NCBI GenBank assembly: GCA_937894465.1
Contig: CALCRE010000081.1
Span: 1-6,107 of the forward strand
From: an uncultured Clostridia bacterium
Lineage (GTDB): Bacteria; Bacillota; Clostridia; JAAYHZ01
Direction of reading: 5' to 3'
Length of the DNA stretch: 6,107 nt
Shown in pieces: positions 1-5,232 of this stretch (within the stretch, counting starts at the first letter, position 1; each line of letters starts with the position of its first letter). Made by a program: the position numbers and the translations under genes. The notes beneath the pieces are model-generated. The model was given only the letters and a program-made list of their open reading frames with translations. It did not search any database and had not been told where the DNA came from.

Positions 1-420
1 TTATGCTGTCCGGATAATTCCGGAACAGGTGTCCGGATGTTGCCGCAATACGCACCCTTGAGGGCTGACACCAAAGGTTAGGCGGCAGTGTTCTCGCCGA
101 TTCCATACTTGACTCTGTAGTTCCGTCTGCATATACGATGAAGATAGGTGGTGACGTATCTATGGGGCAGCGCAAGCGAGGGAACTACCAGTTAAGTGGT
201 GGCTCCCACTTTCAACTTACTGGCTCTCCATAACGGAACAGGTGGCTCTATCTGAGAAGAATAGGTGGTCCTGCCAACTTGGAATATTCAACATCTGTGT
301 CTATCCTTCGTATCTTATGCACACATTGCTCAAAGGTGTTCTGATACCGCCAATGTATGTTGACAGAACTAATGATTTTAGAATGCTCGCGTGTGACATC
401 TGATGCCTTTCTTTTTCGGT
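1..420. other. Unexplained GC-richer region, no gene assigned
   Basis: This stretch holds no gene I can support. By hand count the first 120 bases are about 53% G+C, clearly above the A/T-rich genes to the right. TCCGGA occurs three times within the first 40 bases. Several words recur: TGTCCGGAT near 7 and 31, CGGAACAGGTG near 21 and 233, and ATAGGTGGT near 144 and 261. An imperfect hairpin can form at about 188-223 (CCAGT with ACTGG outside, AAGT with ACTT inside). On the minus strand one frame is open from 184 to the left edge (about 61 codons) and contains IFIVYADGTT and RIAATSGHLFR, but it starts after a stop codon, has no convincing start or ribosome site, and matches no family I know. 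It may be decayed mobile DNA or an unrecognised structured RNA. Confidence 0.4.
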
Positions 421-458
421 AATAAAAACAAAAGCACCACCCATATGGTGATGCTTTT
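421..458 (-). terminator. Rho-independent terminator of tRNA-Arg
   Basis: Read on the minus strand, a 12-bp stem (447-458 with 430-441) encloses a 5-base loop and is followed by a T-rich run corresponding to 421-429. One pair is U-G on the minus-strand RNA but would be a C-A mismatch on the plus strand, so the hairpin is better formed for minus-strand transcripts. It begins four bases beyond the encoded CCA end of the tRNA. Confidence 0.85.
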
Positions 459-461
459 ATC

Positions 462-536
462 TGGCGTCCCGGGCAGGAATTGAACCCGCATCAATGGAAC
501 CGGAATCCATTACCTTATCCTTTAGGCCACCGAGAC
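462..536 (-). tRNA. tRNA-Arg (anticodon CCG)
   Basis: The minus strand folds into a complete 75-base cloverleaf. The acceptor arm GTCTCGG pairs with CCGGGAC (one G-U), followed by discriminator G and an encoded CCA. The D arm is GCCT/AGGT around an AAAGGATA loop. The anticodon stem ATGGA/TCCAT encloses loop TTCCGGT, which places CCG at positions 34-36 and so reads the arginine codon CGG. The T arm is GCGGG/CCTGC with loop TTCAATT. It is flanked by its own promoter and terminator and appears to be a single-gene unit divergent from the dihydrouridine synthase. Its 3' end faces the odd DNA at 1-420; tRNA 3' ends are common integration sites, but I found no second copy of the 3' end that would mark an attachment site. 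Confidence 0.97.
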
Positions 537-545
537 ATTGTGCTT

Positions 546-574
546 ATTATACCACGATTACGAAGTTATGCAAA
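546..574 (-). promoter_or_regulatory. Promoter of tRNA-Arg
   Basis: On the minus strand, TTTGCA (569-574) and a perfect TATAAT (546-551) are separated by exactly 17 bases, and TGG immediately before the -10 gives an extended -10. The expected start lies a few bases before the mature tRNA 5' end at 536, so the 5' leader would be very short. Confidence 0.8.
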
Positions 575-588
575 TAAATTTTACGTGC

Positions 589-617
589 TTTCAGTGGATC
601 TTAAGGTATGCTATAAT
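589..617 (+). promoter_or_regulatory. Promoter of the dus operon
   Basis: A perfect TATAAT (612-617) is preceded by TGC, an extended -10. A poor -35 (TTTCAG, 589-594) lies at 17 bases; the extended -10 probably compensates. The expected start is near 624, giving a leader of about 30 bases before the chosen start codon. It is back to back with the tRNA promoter, with no overlap. Confidence 0.7.
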
Positions 618-653
618 GGAAAACAACCTAAACAAAGGACTATGCAAAAATTC

Positions 654-1625
654 ATGAAAATAGGATCATTATATATAGAGAAAGACATTTTTTTAGCACC
701 CATGGCCGGTATTACCGATTATGCCTTTCGAAAATTATGTAAGGAACAAGGTGCAGGCTTAACTTACACCGAAATGATCAGTGCAAAAGCCGTATGCTAC
801 CAAGATAAAAAAACATTTGAAATTGCCAGGATATACCCTGATGAAAAACCTACGGCATTACAAATCTTTGGTAGTGAACCTTTGGTGATGGCAAAAGCAG
901 CGGAGATTTTAGGTGATCAAGGAGCTTTTCTCATCGACATCAATATGGGATGCCCCGCGCCTAAAATTGTGAAAAACGGTGAGGGTTGTGCATTGATGAA
1001 GAATTTAAAATTAGCCGGAGAAATCATATCAGCTGTGGTCAATGCATCTTGTTTGCCCGTGACGGTAAAAATTCGTAAAGGATGGGATATGGAACGGGAG
1101 AATGCGGTAGAGTTTGCTCAAATGGCGGAACAAGCCGGTGCCCAAGCAATTACGATTCATGGAAGAACACAGGATATGTTTTATTCAGGAAGTGCTGATT
1201 GGGAAATCATTGCCCGTGTAAAGGACAAGGTGCGCATACCTGTGATTGGAAACGGGGATATCAGGACAACCCAAGATGTACTAAAAATCAAAAGGATGAC
1301 CGGTTGCGACGGTGTTATGATCGGAAGGGCAAGCTTGGGAAACCCTTGGATTTTTTCATGGATCGGGAATGAAGCCTGCAGTAAGAGCCCCGATGTGGAC
1401 CCGGTTCTTAAACATGAAATGATTTTGCGTCATATGCAATTGATGTTGGATACCAAAGGAGAGATCCAGACTGTCAATGAAATGCGTAAGCATATTGCTT
1501 GGTACTTGAAAGGATTAAAAAACGCTGCAAAAGCCAGAGATCGAATCTTTAAGATCAATGATTTGAACGGTGTCAAAAGAGAATTGGAACGACTATTTTT
1601 AGAAGGAGGCATGGAAGATGGATGA
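654..1625 (+). CDS. dus: tRNA-dihydrouridine synthase (DusB/NifR3-like)
   Basis: An FMN-dependent, NADPH-using enzyme that reduces specific uridines in the D-loop of tRNAs to dihydrouridine in the cytoplasm. With the start at 654 it has 323 residues, usual for the family. The TIM-barrel signatures are in order: FLAPMAGITD (13-22) at the FMN-binding N-terminus, TEMISAKAV (39-47), INMGCPAPK (96-104) with probable catalytic Cys-100, VKIRKGWD with Lys-139, TIHGRT with His-169, PVIGNGDI (196-203), and MIGRASLGNPW (222-232) for the FMN phosphate; the C-terminal part is the helical tRNA-binding domain. The frame is open back to 480, inside the antisense of the tRNA gene, but homologues begin near MKIG, so I chose 654. 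ATG 642 is the alternative: AAAGGA at 634-639 is 2 bases from 642 and 14 from 654, neither ideal. It overlaps the next gene by 8 bp, suggesting translational coupling. The subfamily (DusB rather than another Dus) is less sure than the family. Confidence 0.95.
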   Translation: MKIGSLYIEKDIFLAPMAGITDYAFRKLCKEQGAGLTYTEMISAKAVCYQDKKTFEIARIYPDEKPTALQIFGSEPLVMAKAAEILGDQGAFLIDINMGCPAPKIVKNGEGCALMKNLKLAGEIISAVVNASCLPVTVKIRKGWDMERENAVEFAQMAEQAGAQAITIHGRTQDMFYSGSADWEIIARVKDKVRIPVIGNGDIRTTQDVLKIKRMTGCDGVMIGRASLGNPWIFSWIGNEACSKSPDVDPVLKHEMILRHMQLMLDTKGEIQTVNEMRKHIAWYLKGLKNAAKARDRIFKINDLNGVKRELERLFLEGGMEDG

Positions 1626-2094
1626 AAACACGAAATTTGCACAAGAATCACATGTTGAAATGACACAATTGGTTATGCCGAACGATACCAATTCTCAAGG
1701 GAACCTTTTCGGAGGAACCTTGATGAAATGGATTGATTTGGCCGGTGCAATGGTGGCTATGAGACACACCCATATGGATTGCGTAACCGTATCGGTGGAC
1801 AACATGGATTTTCATCATTCGGTGAAACAAAATGAAATTGTGACGTTAAAGGCCGGAGTTACATGGACGGGAAATACATCTATGGAGATAAAAGTGGATG
1901 TATTTGCGGAAGACCCTTATTCCGGTAAAAGACGGCTAACCAACACCGCATATATTGTATTGGTTGCATTGGACAAAGAGAGCTGTCCTGTTAAAGTACC
2001 ACAATTAAAGATTATCAGTGATAATGAAAAAGAGGAATGGGATCGAGCCCTTGAACGACGTAAACTGCGTATGATGAGAAAAAACAAAATTTAA
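1618..2094 (+). CDS. Acyl-CoA thioesterase, hotdog fold (YkhA/YciA type)
   Basis: A cytoplasmic hydrolase releasing CoA from acyl-CoA thioesters. The 158 residues form a single hotdog domain. The family signature runs through residues 20-42: MPNDTNSQGNLFGG, then LMKWIDLAG. Asn-25 and Asp-40 are candidates for the catalytic residues by comparison with YciA and ACOT7. VTVSVDNMDFHHSV (55-68) and the later strands TNTAYIVLVAL fit the second half of the fold. The C-terminus is a charged helix rich in Arg and Lys. AGAAGGAGG at 1601-1609, within the end of the dus gene, is 8 bases before the ATG; the ATG lies inside the last codons of dus, so the two are almost surely co-transcribed. The natural acyl chain cannot be told from sequence; in this family it is often medium or long. 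There is no obvious functional link to dihydrouridine synthesis. Confidence 0.92.
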   Translation: MDENTKFAQESHVEMTQLVMPNDTNSQGNLFGGTLMKWIDLAGAMVAMRHTHMDCVTVSVDNMDFHHSVKQNEIVTLKAGVTWTGNTSMEIKVDVFAEDPYSGKRRLTNTAYIVLVALDKESCPVKVPQLKIISDNEKEEWDRALERRKLRMMRKNKI

Positions 2095-2130
2095 ATGTCA
2101 TATTAAAAGCTTGTCAACAGTATTCTTAAA

Positions 2131-2170
2131 AGAGGGTTAACGTAGAGAACCTTCTAAACCTAATTGAAGG
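2131..2170 (+). promoter_or_regulatory. Possible alternative hairpins in the flippase leader
   Basis: AGAGGGTT (2131-2138) can pair with AACCTTCT (2148-2155), giving 8 bp with one G-U and a 9-base loop. CCTTC (2150-2154) can instead pair with GAAGG (2166-2170), which overlaps the start of the ribosome site AGGAAGAGG (2168-2176). The two folds share bases and exclude each other. There is no T-run, so this is not an ordinary terminator. Any regulatory role is inference. Confidence 0.3.
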
Positions 2171-2183
2171 AAGAGGATACTGC

Positions 2184-3719
2184 ATGACAGCAAAGCAAAT
2201 AGCCAAAGGCGCCCTGCTTTTGACATTAACAGGATTAATATTGAGATTAATCGGTTTTTTCTATCGTATCTATCAATCCAATATGATCGGAAACGAAGGT
2301 ATGGGATTGGTACAACTCTTCAATCCGGTATACTCATTGATACTGATTACATTATCATCCGGGTTGTCCACTGCCGTATCCAACCTGACGGCACAATCGG
2401 ATGCCGTAGGGGGAGATACTACCAAAATCGTCAAAACGGCAATGCGATTGGTATTTCTGGTTGGTATACCGTTAGGATTGATTGTGTTTTTTTCTTCCGG
2501 TTTGATAGCTACCTATATCGTCAAGGATGAACGGACACTGATGTCTTTTCGATTTATCGGTGTGTTTCTGCCGGTTGTCGCTTCTTCTTCGGTGATGCGA
2601 GGATATTTTTACGGTTCCAACCATGTTTTGCCTTCTTCTGTTTCACAAATGGTGGAGCAACTGGTAAAGGTGGTTGCAGCTGTTTTTCTTTATGAAAAGT
2701 TAATCTCGAAAGGGTTGGACTATGCCTGTTTAGCGGCTGTAATTGCCAGTGTGATAGGTGATGTGGCAAGCTTCATCATGCTGAGTATCATCATTGCCCG
2801 AAAAGGTTCCCAAACAAAAAAGAAGCAGGTGGTGGCATCTACCAAGAAAATCAGGTCTGATTTGGTTAAAATATCTGCTCCTTTATCGCTGAATCGACTT
2901 TTTTCATCATTGTTACATTCGGCTGAAATTATCTTAATACCTAGGCGCTTGCTTTTATCCGGTATGAAATATGCAGAGGGGATGGATCTATTCGGTAGAT
3001 TTACCGGTATGGCATCGCCCTTGATCATGTTTCCCTCCATATTTACATCATCATTATCAACCATGTTGGTCCCTACCATTGCAAGAGATATACATAATGA
3101 AAAAATGCTCAGAGAGAAAATTTCCAAATCCATTCAATTGACCATGGTCATCGGATTTTTGTTTTCAGCGATATTCAATTCTTGTGCTTTTGAATTCGGT
3201 GAGCTATTGTTTGCAGGAAAGAATGTAGGAGAAGTCATTAAAATATTATCTTGGTCGTGTATTTTTGTGTATTTAAACCAAACATTAGCCGGTATTATGC
3301 ATGGCTTAAATAAGCACTCTGCATTTATGTGGAACTCCATGATCGGATGTTCGCTGAGAATCCTGGTGGTGTATTTTTTGGTACCTTTAAAGGGAATCAA
3401 TATTTATGTATGGGGTATCAGTGTCAGCTTTGCACTGACTGCCATCCTAAACTTGTATTCCATTATAAAGAGCACCGGTGTAAAAGTGGATTTTAGAAGG
3501 TGGATTTTTAAGCCTGCTCTGGTTTTCTTGGCGATGAAGGCTACAGGTCAATATATAACCGCGGTTCTTTCTGTGTTGGGCATTTATGGAAAGCTACATT
3601 TATTAGTGGTTATTCTCGGAACTGCCTTGATCGGATTGGGCATGATGTTCGGAGTAGGTGCGATCAGTTTCAGAGAAACCGTTGTCATGCTGGGTCTTAA
3701 AAAACAACGAAATTCGTAG
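2184..3719 (+). CDS. SpoVB/MurJ-like lipid flippase (MOP superfamily)
   Basis: A polytopic membrane protein of 511 residues, near the usual length of Bacillus SpoVB. It begins with a short basic head (MTAKQIAKGA) followed by a hydrophobic helix and RLIGFFYRIYQSNMIGNEGM at about 21-40, the typical opening of SpoVB and related polysaccharide or lipid II exporters. At least a dozen hydrophobic segments follow, with a basic cytoplasmic loop near 208-225 (RKGSQTKKKQ and onward) dividing the two halves. Family members move undecaprenyl-linked sugars across the membrane; SpoVB itself acts in spore cortex synthesis. Paralogues are common in Clostridia, so a vegetative envelope role is possible. The ribosome site AGGAAGAGG (2168-2176) is 7 bases from the ATG. 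The gene is 89 bases after the thioesterase with no clear terminator between, so read-through is likely, though a separate promoter cannot be excluded. No convincing terminator follows it either. Confidence 0.87.
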   Translation: MTAKQIAKGALLLTLTGLILRLIGFFYRIYQSNMIGNEGMGLVQLFNPVYSLILITLSSGLSTAVSNLTAQSDAVGGDTTKIVKTAMRLVFLVGIPLGLIVFFSSGLIATYIVKDERTLMSFRFIGVFLPVVASSSVMRGYFYGSNHVLPSSVSQMVEQLVKVVAAVFLYEKLISKGLDYACLAAVIASVIGDVASFIMLSIIIARKGSQTKKKQVVASTKKIRSDLVKISAPLSLNRLFSSLLHSAEIILIPRRLLLSGMKYAEGMDLFGRFTGMASPLIMFPSIFTSSLSTMLVPTIARDIHNEKMLREKISKSIQLTMVIGFLFSAIFNSCAFEFGELLFAGKNVGEVIKILSWSCIFVYLNQTLAGIMHGLNKHSAFMWNSMIGCSLRILVVYFLVPLKGINIYVWGISVSFALTAILNLYSIIKSTGVKVDFRRWIFKPALVFLAMKATGQYITAVLSVLGIYGKLHLLVVILGTALIGLGMMFGVGAISFRETVVMLGLKKQRNS

Positions 3720-3774
3720 AAATTTAAAGTGAATTGAAGATTAAGAGAGCTATTTAAAGAAATATTCTCCTAAT

Positions 3775-3791
3775 GGTCAAAGAAGGTCAAA
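3775..3791 (+). promoter_or_regulatory. CtsR operator, box 1
   Basis: GGTCAAAGAAGGTCAAA is a perfect tandem heptamer of the known CtsR consensus (RGTCAAA-NAN-RGTCAAA, both halves starting with G here). It ends 8 bases before the -35 element of the hsp20 promoter. CtsR is the repressor of clp and other heat-shock genes in low-GC Gram-positives; its gene is not in this window. Confidence 0.88.
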
Positions 3792-3799
3792 ATCAAATT

Positions 3800-3827
3800 T
3801 TGAAGTTTTTCATAAAGGTGTTATAAT
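3800..3827 (+). promoter_or_regulatory. Heat-shock promoter of the hsp20 pair
   Basis: TTGAAG (3800-3805) and a perfect TATAAT (3822-3827) are 16 bases apart, and TGT just before the -10 makes it an extended -10. The expected start is near 3834, between the promoter and CtsR box 2. This looks like a housekeeping sigma-A promoter under repression, not an alternative-sigma promoter. Confidence 0.8.
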
Positions 3828-3835
3828 AACATTAA

Positions 3836-3852
3836 AGTCAAAGATGGTCAAA
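3836..3852 (+). promoter_or_regulatory. CtsR operator, box 2
   Basis: AGTCAAAGATGGTCAAA also fits the CtsR consensus in full, with A as the first base of the left half. It lies just downstream of the expected transcription start. Its start is 61 bases from that of box 1, in the same orientation, so the two sites bracket the promoter on nearly the same helix face. Confidence 0.87.
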
Positions 3853-3888
3853 GACAGAATGACAAATTTAAGAAAGTAGGTGGTTTGA

Positions 3889-4320
3889 ATGACCGGATTA
3901 GTCCCTTTTTACAGAAGCAATTTTTTATCACATTTTAGTGAGGTGAGTGATTTATTTGATCAGTTTTTTAATACTTCATGGGTTCCTTATGTCAACGGCG
4001 GATTACGATGTGATGTCAAGGAGCATGATAACCGATACGAGATCCAAGCTGATTTACCGGGTGTAAAGAAAGAAGATATTGATATTCAATTGGATGATGG
4101 ATTTTTGACAATCGCCGTTAAAAAAGATGAAAACAACCCGGATGACAATGGTTCATACATCGTTAAGGAAAGAAGGTATGAGGGTTGCCAAAGGAGCTTT
4201 AAGGTCAGTGATCGAGTGAGCAAGGAAGATGTCAAAGCTAAATTTGAAGACGGTGTATTGACATTGACCATTGATAAAAAGGAGGATGCACCTAAAGACA
4301 CAAAAATAGAAGTTTATTAA
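3889..4320 (+). CDS. Small heat-shock protein Hsp20 (first copy)
   Basis: An ATP-independent holdase chaperone of 143 residues that binds unfolding proteins in the cytoplasm, usually as a large oligomer. The N-terminal arm (1-39) is aromatic-rich (FYRSNF, SDLFDQFFN). The alpha-crystallin domain spans about 40-130: ADLPGVKKEDI (54-64), GFLTIAV, the loop strand VKERRYEGCQRSF (92-104) and the hallmark DGVLTLTI (121-128). The C-terminal tail ends in an I-x-V motif (Ile-140, Val-142), the anchor for oligomer assembly. It resembles clostridial Hsp18. Cys-100 in the ERRY segment is shared with the next gene. AGGTGG at 3878-3883 is 5 bases before the ATG. Two CtsR boxes around its promoter predict heat induction by release of repression. 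The next paralogue is 95 bases downstream, probably co-transcribed. Confidence 0.96.
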   Translation: MTGLVPFYRSNFLSHFSEVSDLFDQFFNTSWVPYVNGGLRCDVKEHDNRYEIQADLPGVKKEDIDIQLDDGFLTIAVKKDENNPDDNGSYIVKERRYEGCQRSFKVSDRVSKEDVKAKFEDGVLTLTIDKKEDAPKDTKIEVY

Positions 4321-4415
4321 TATATTGTATTGACACACGGTTGTTTCGGTTAGAAGACCGGGCAGCTTTAATATAAATAAATATTTTAAGATAAAAGATT
4401 GATGGAGGTGTTTTT

Positions 4416-4859
4416 ATGTTTGAATTAATGCCATTTAACAGAAGAGCAAACAAACTGGCAAGAAGTGCTTTCGGTGATATGACGGATATTTTCGACAACT
4501 TCTTTAACACATTCGCAGCTCCTTATAACGGAAACTTTATGAGAAGTGATATAAAGGATAAAGGAAATGAATATGAGATAGAAGTTGAACTTCCGGGTGT
4601 GAAGAAGGAAGATATCGGTGTCGATCTGCAGAATGGTTATTTGACCGTAGCGGTTAATACCAATGAAGAAAAGAAGGAAGAAAAGGATAATTACATCGTA
4701 CAAGAGCGTAGATATGGCGGATGCCAAAGGAGCTTCAGGCTGAATGACAATGTGAAAAAGTCCGATATTAAGGCTGAGTATAAGGACGGGATCCTGGTAC
4801 TGACTGTTCCTAAAACAAAAGATGAAAAGATAGAAGATACGAAAATCTTGATTAGCTAA
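4416..4859 (+). CDS. Small heat-shock protein Hsp20 (second copy)
   Basis: A second holdase of 147 residues, clearly a paralogue of the gene before it. The N-terminal arm carries FGDMTDIFDNFFN (19-31), matching SDLFDQFFN of the first copy. The alpha-crystallin domain begins near 43 and includes VELPGVKKEDI, GYLTVAV, VQERRYGGCQRSF and DGILVLTV; the tail ends TKILIS, with an I-x-I anchor (144-146). The arms and the Lys/Glu-rich loop NEEKKEEKDN differ most between the copies, which may set mixed oligomers or different clients. TGGAGGTG at 4403-4410 is the ribosome site, 5 bases before the ATG. I find no CtsR box and no convincing promoter in the 95-base gap, so it probably depends on the upstream promoter. 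A weak 4-bp hairpin (4347-4360) in the gap is not a terminator by itself. A strong terminator follows. Confidence 0.96.
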   Translation: MFELMPFNRRANKLARSAFGDMTDIFDNFFNTFAAPYNGNFMRSDIKDKGNEYEIEVELPGVKKEDIGVDLQNGYLTVAVNTNEEKKEEKDNYIVQERRYGGCQRSFRLNDNVKKSDIKAEYKDGILVLTVPKTKDEKIEDTKILIS

Positions 4860-4891
4860 TCAAGGAAGAAACTCTTGGAGCGGTCTCTGAG

Positions 4892-4932
4892 AAAAACGGC
4901 ATAGTCGTTGATTTGCGACTATGCCGTTTTTT
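4892..4932 (+). terminator. Strong Rho-independent terminator after hsp20 pair
   Basis: A perfect 16-bp stem (4892-4907 with 4916-4931), core ACGGCATAGTCG, encloses an 8-base loop and runs into T's at 4927-4932. The left arm starts with five A's, so the element can also act on the minus strand, where it would stop transcripts coming from the membrane-protein gene at the right. It lies 32 bases after the second hsp20 stop codon. Confidence 0.93.
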
Positions 4933-4935
4933 GTT

Positions 4936-4981
4936 GTGCGCCACAAATGGTGCGTAACTTGACGGTGAGAGTCCGTCATGG
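4936..4981 (+). mobile_element. 5' remnant of a class C group II intron
   Basis: The segment starts with GTGCG, the conserved 5' end of bacterial group II introns. It continues with a hairpin GCGCCA/TGGTGC (one G-U) and then GACGG-TGAGAGT-CCGTC, a perfect 5-bp hairpin. From memory, the Oceanobacillus iheyensis class C intron opens with the same layout, including GGTGAGAGTCC. The start lies three bases after the T-run of a terminator, the known insertion habit of class C introns. No reverse transcriptase, no domain V and no 3' end follow in the window, so it can only be a truncated scar. The right boundary is uncertain. Confidence 0.65.
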
Positions 4982-5010
4982 GTTCTATAAACAGTGTTCT
5001 TTATGGAACT
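4981..5010 (+). repeat. Stem-loop next to the intron remnant
   Basis: GTTCTATAAA (4982-4991) pairs over 10 bp with TTTATGGAAC (5000-5009), with one G-U and an 8-base loop; G4981 and T5010 may add a wobble. There is no T-run after it. It could be a further intron helix, the junction left by the deletion, or an unrelated structure. Confidence 0.4.
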
Positions 5011-5179
5011 ATCTTTCATAAAACAAATAATGCATGGGTTAGTGCAATATCTCATTTTATTGCCAATGTTAGTATTATAGTATTGTTATTGCTATGATGG
5101 ACCAACTGTGCTATTTCACTTTATAACCAACAGCAAGAATTTGCACGTACCTACATGGAGAATACCTTGTCAAAAGAGA

Positions 5180-5203
5180 CTTAGCGCCCAGAACGTTGCT
5201 AAG
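5180..5203 (-). terminator. Weak candidate terminator of the membrane-protein gene
   Basis: CTTAGC and GCTAAG pair over 6 bp around a 12-base loop, and on the minus strand the stem is followed by TCTCTTTTG. It is 30 bases past the stop codon of the minus-strand gene. The long loop and broken T-run make it poor; the strong hairpin at 4892-4932 may be the real end. I see nothing else in 5011-5232. Confidence 0.25.
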
Positions 5204-5232
5204 CTGGTACAAATCAATTGCGGTCACTATGT

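Noticed and set aside
76..82. GTTAGGC, a fit to the integron attC core GTTRRRY
   Set aside because: No paired second core and no attC fold around it; a 7-base match is expected by chance.
2..184. Minus-strand open frame of about 61 codons at the left edge
   Set aside because: It has no start with a ribosome site, follows a stop codon and resembles no family I know; kept only as a note within the unexplained region.
360..384. TTGACA with TAGAAT as a plus-strand promoter
   Set aside because: The spacing is only 13 bases and it would run into the tRNA gene in antisense.
480..653. N-terminal extension of the dihydrouridine synthase frame back to 480
   Set aside because: It would be translated from the antisense of the tRNA gene and from DNA upstream of the promoter at 589-617, and family members start near MKIG.
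616..657. A 13-codon frame (MENNLNKGLCKNS) whose stop overlaps the chosen dus start
   Set aside because: Its ATG lies inside the -10 element, ahead of the expected transcription start, so it would not be in the transcript.
2720..3400. Minus-strand open frames under the flippase gene
   Set aside because: They are shadows of the long plus-strand reading frame, without ribosome sites or family features.
4330..4377. TTGACA (4330) and TATAAA (4372) as a promoter for the second hsp20 gene
   Set aside because: They are 36 bases apart, and no -10 lies at 16-18 bases from TTGACA nor a good -35 before TATAAA.
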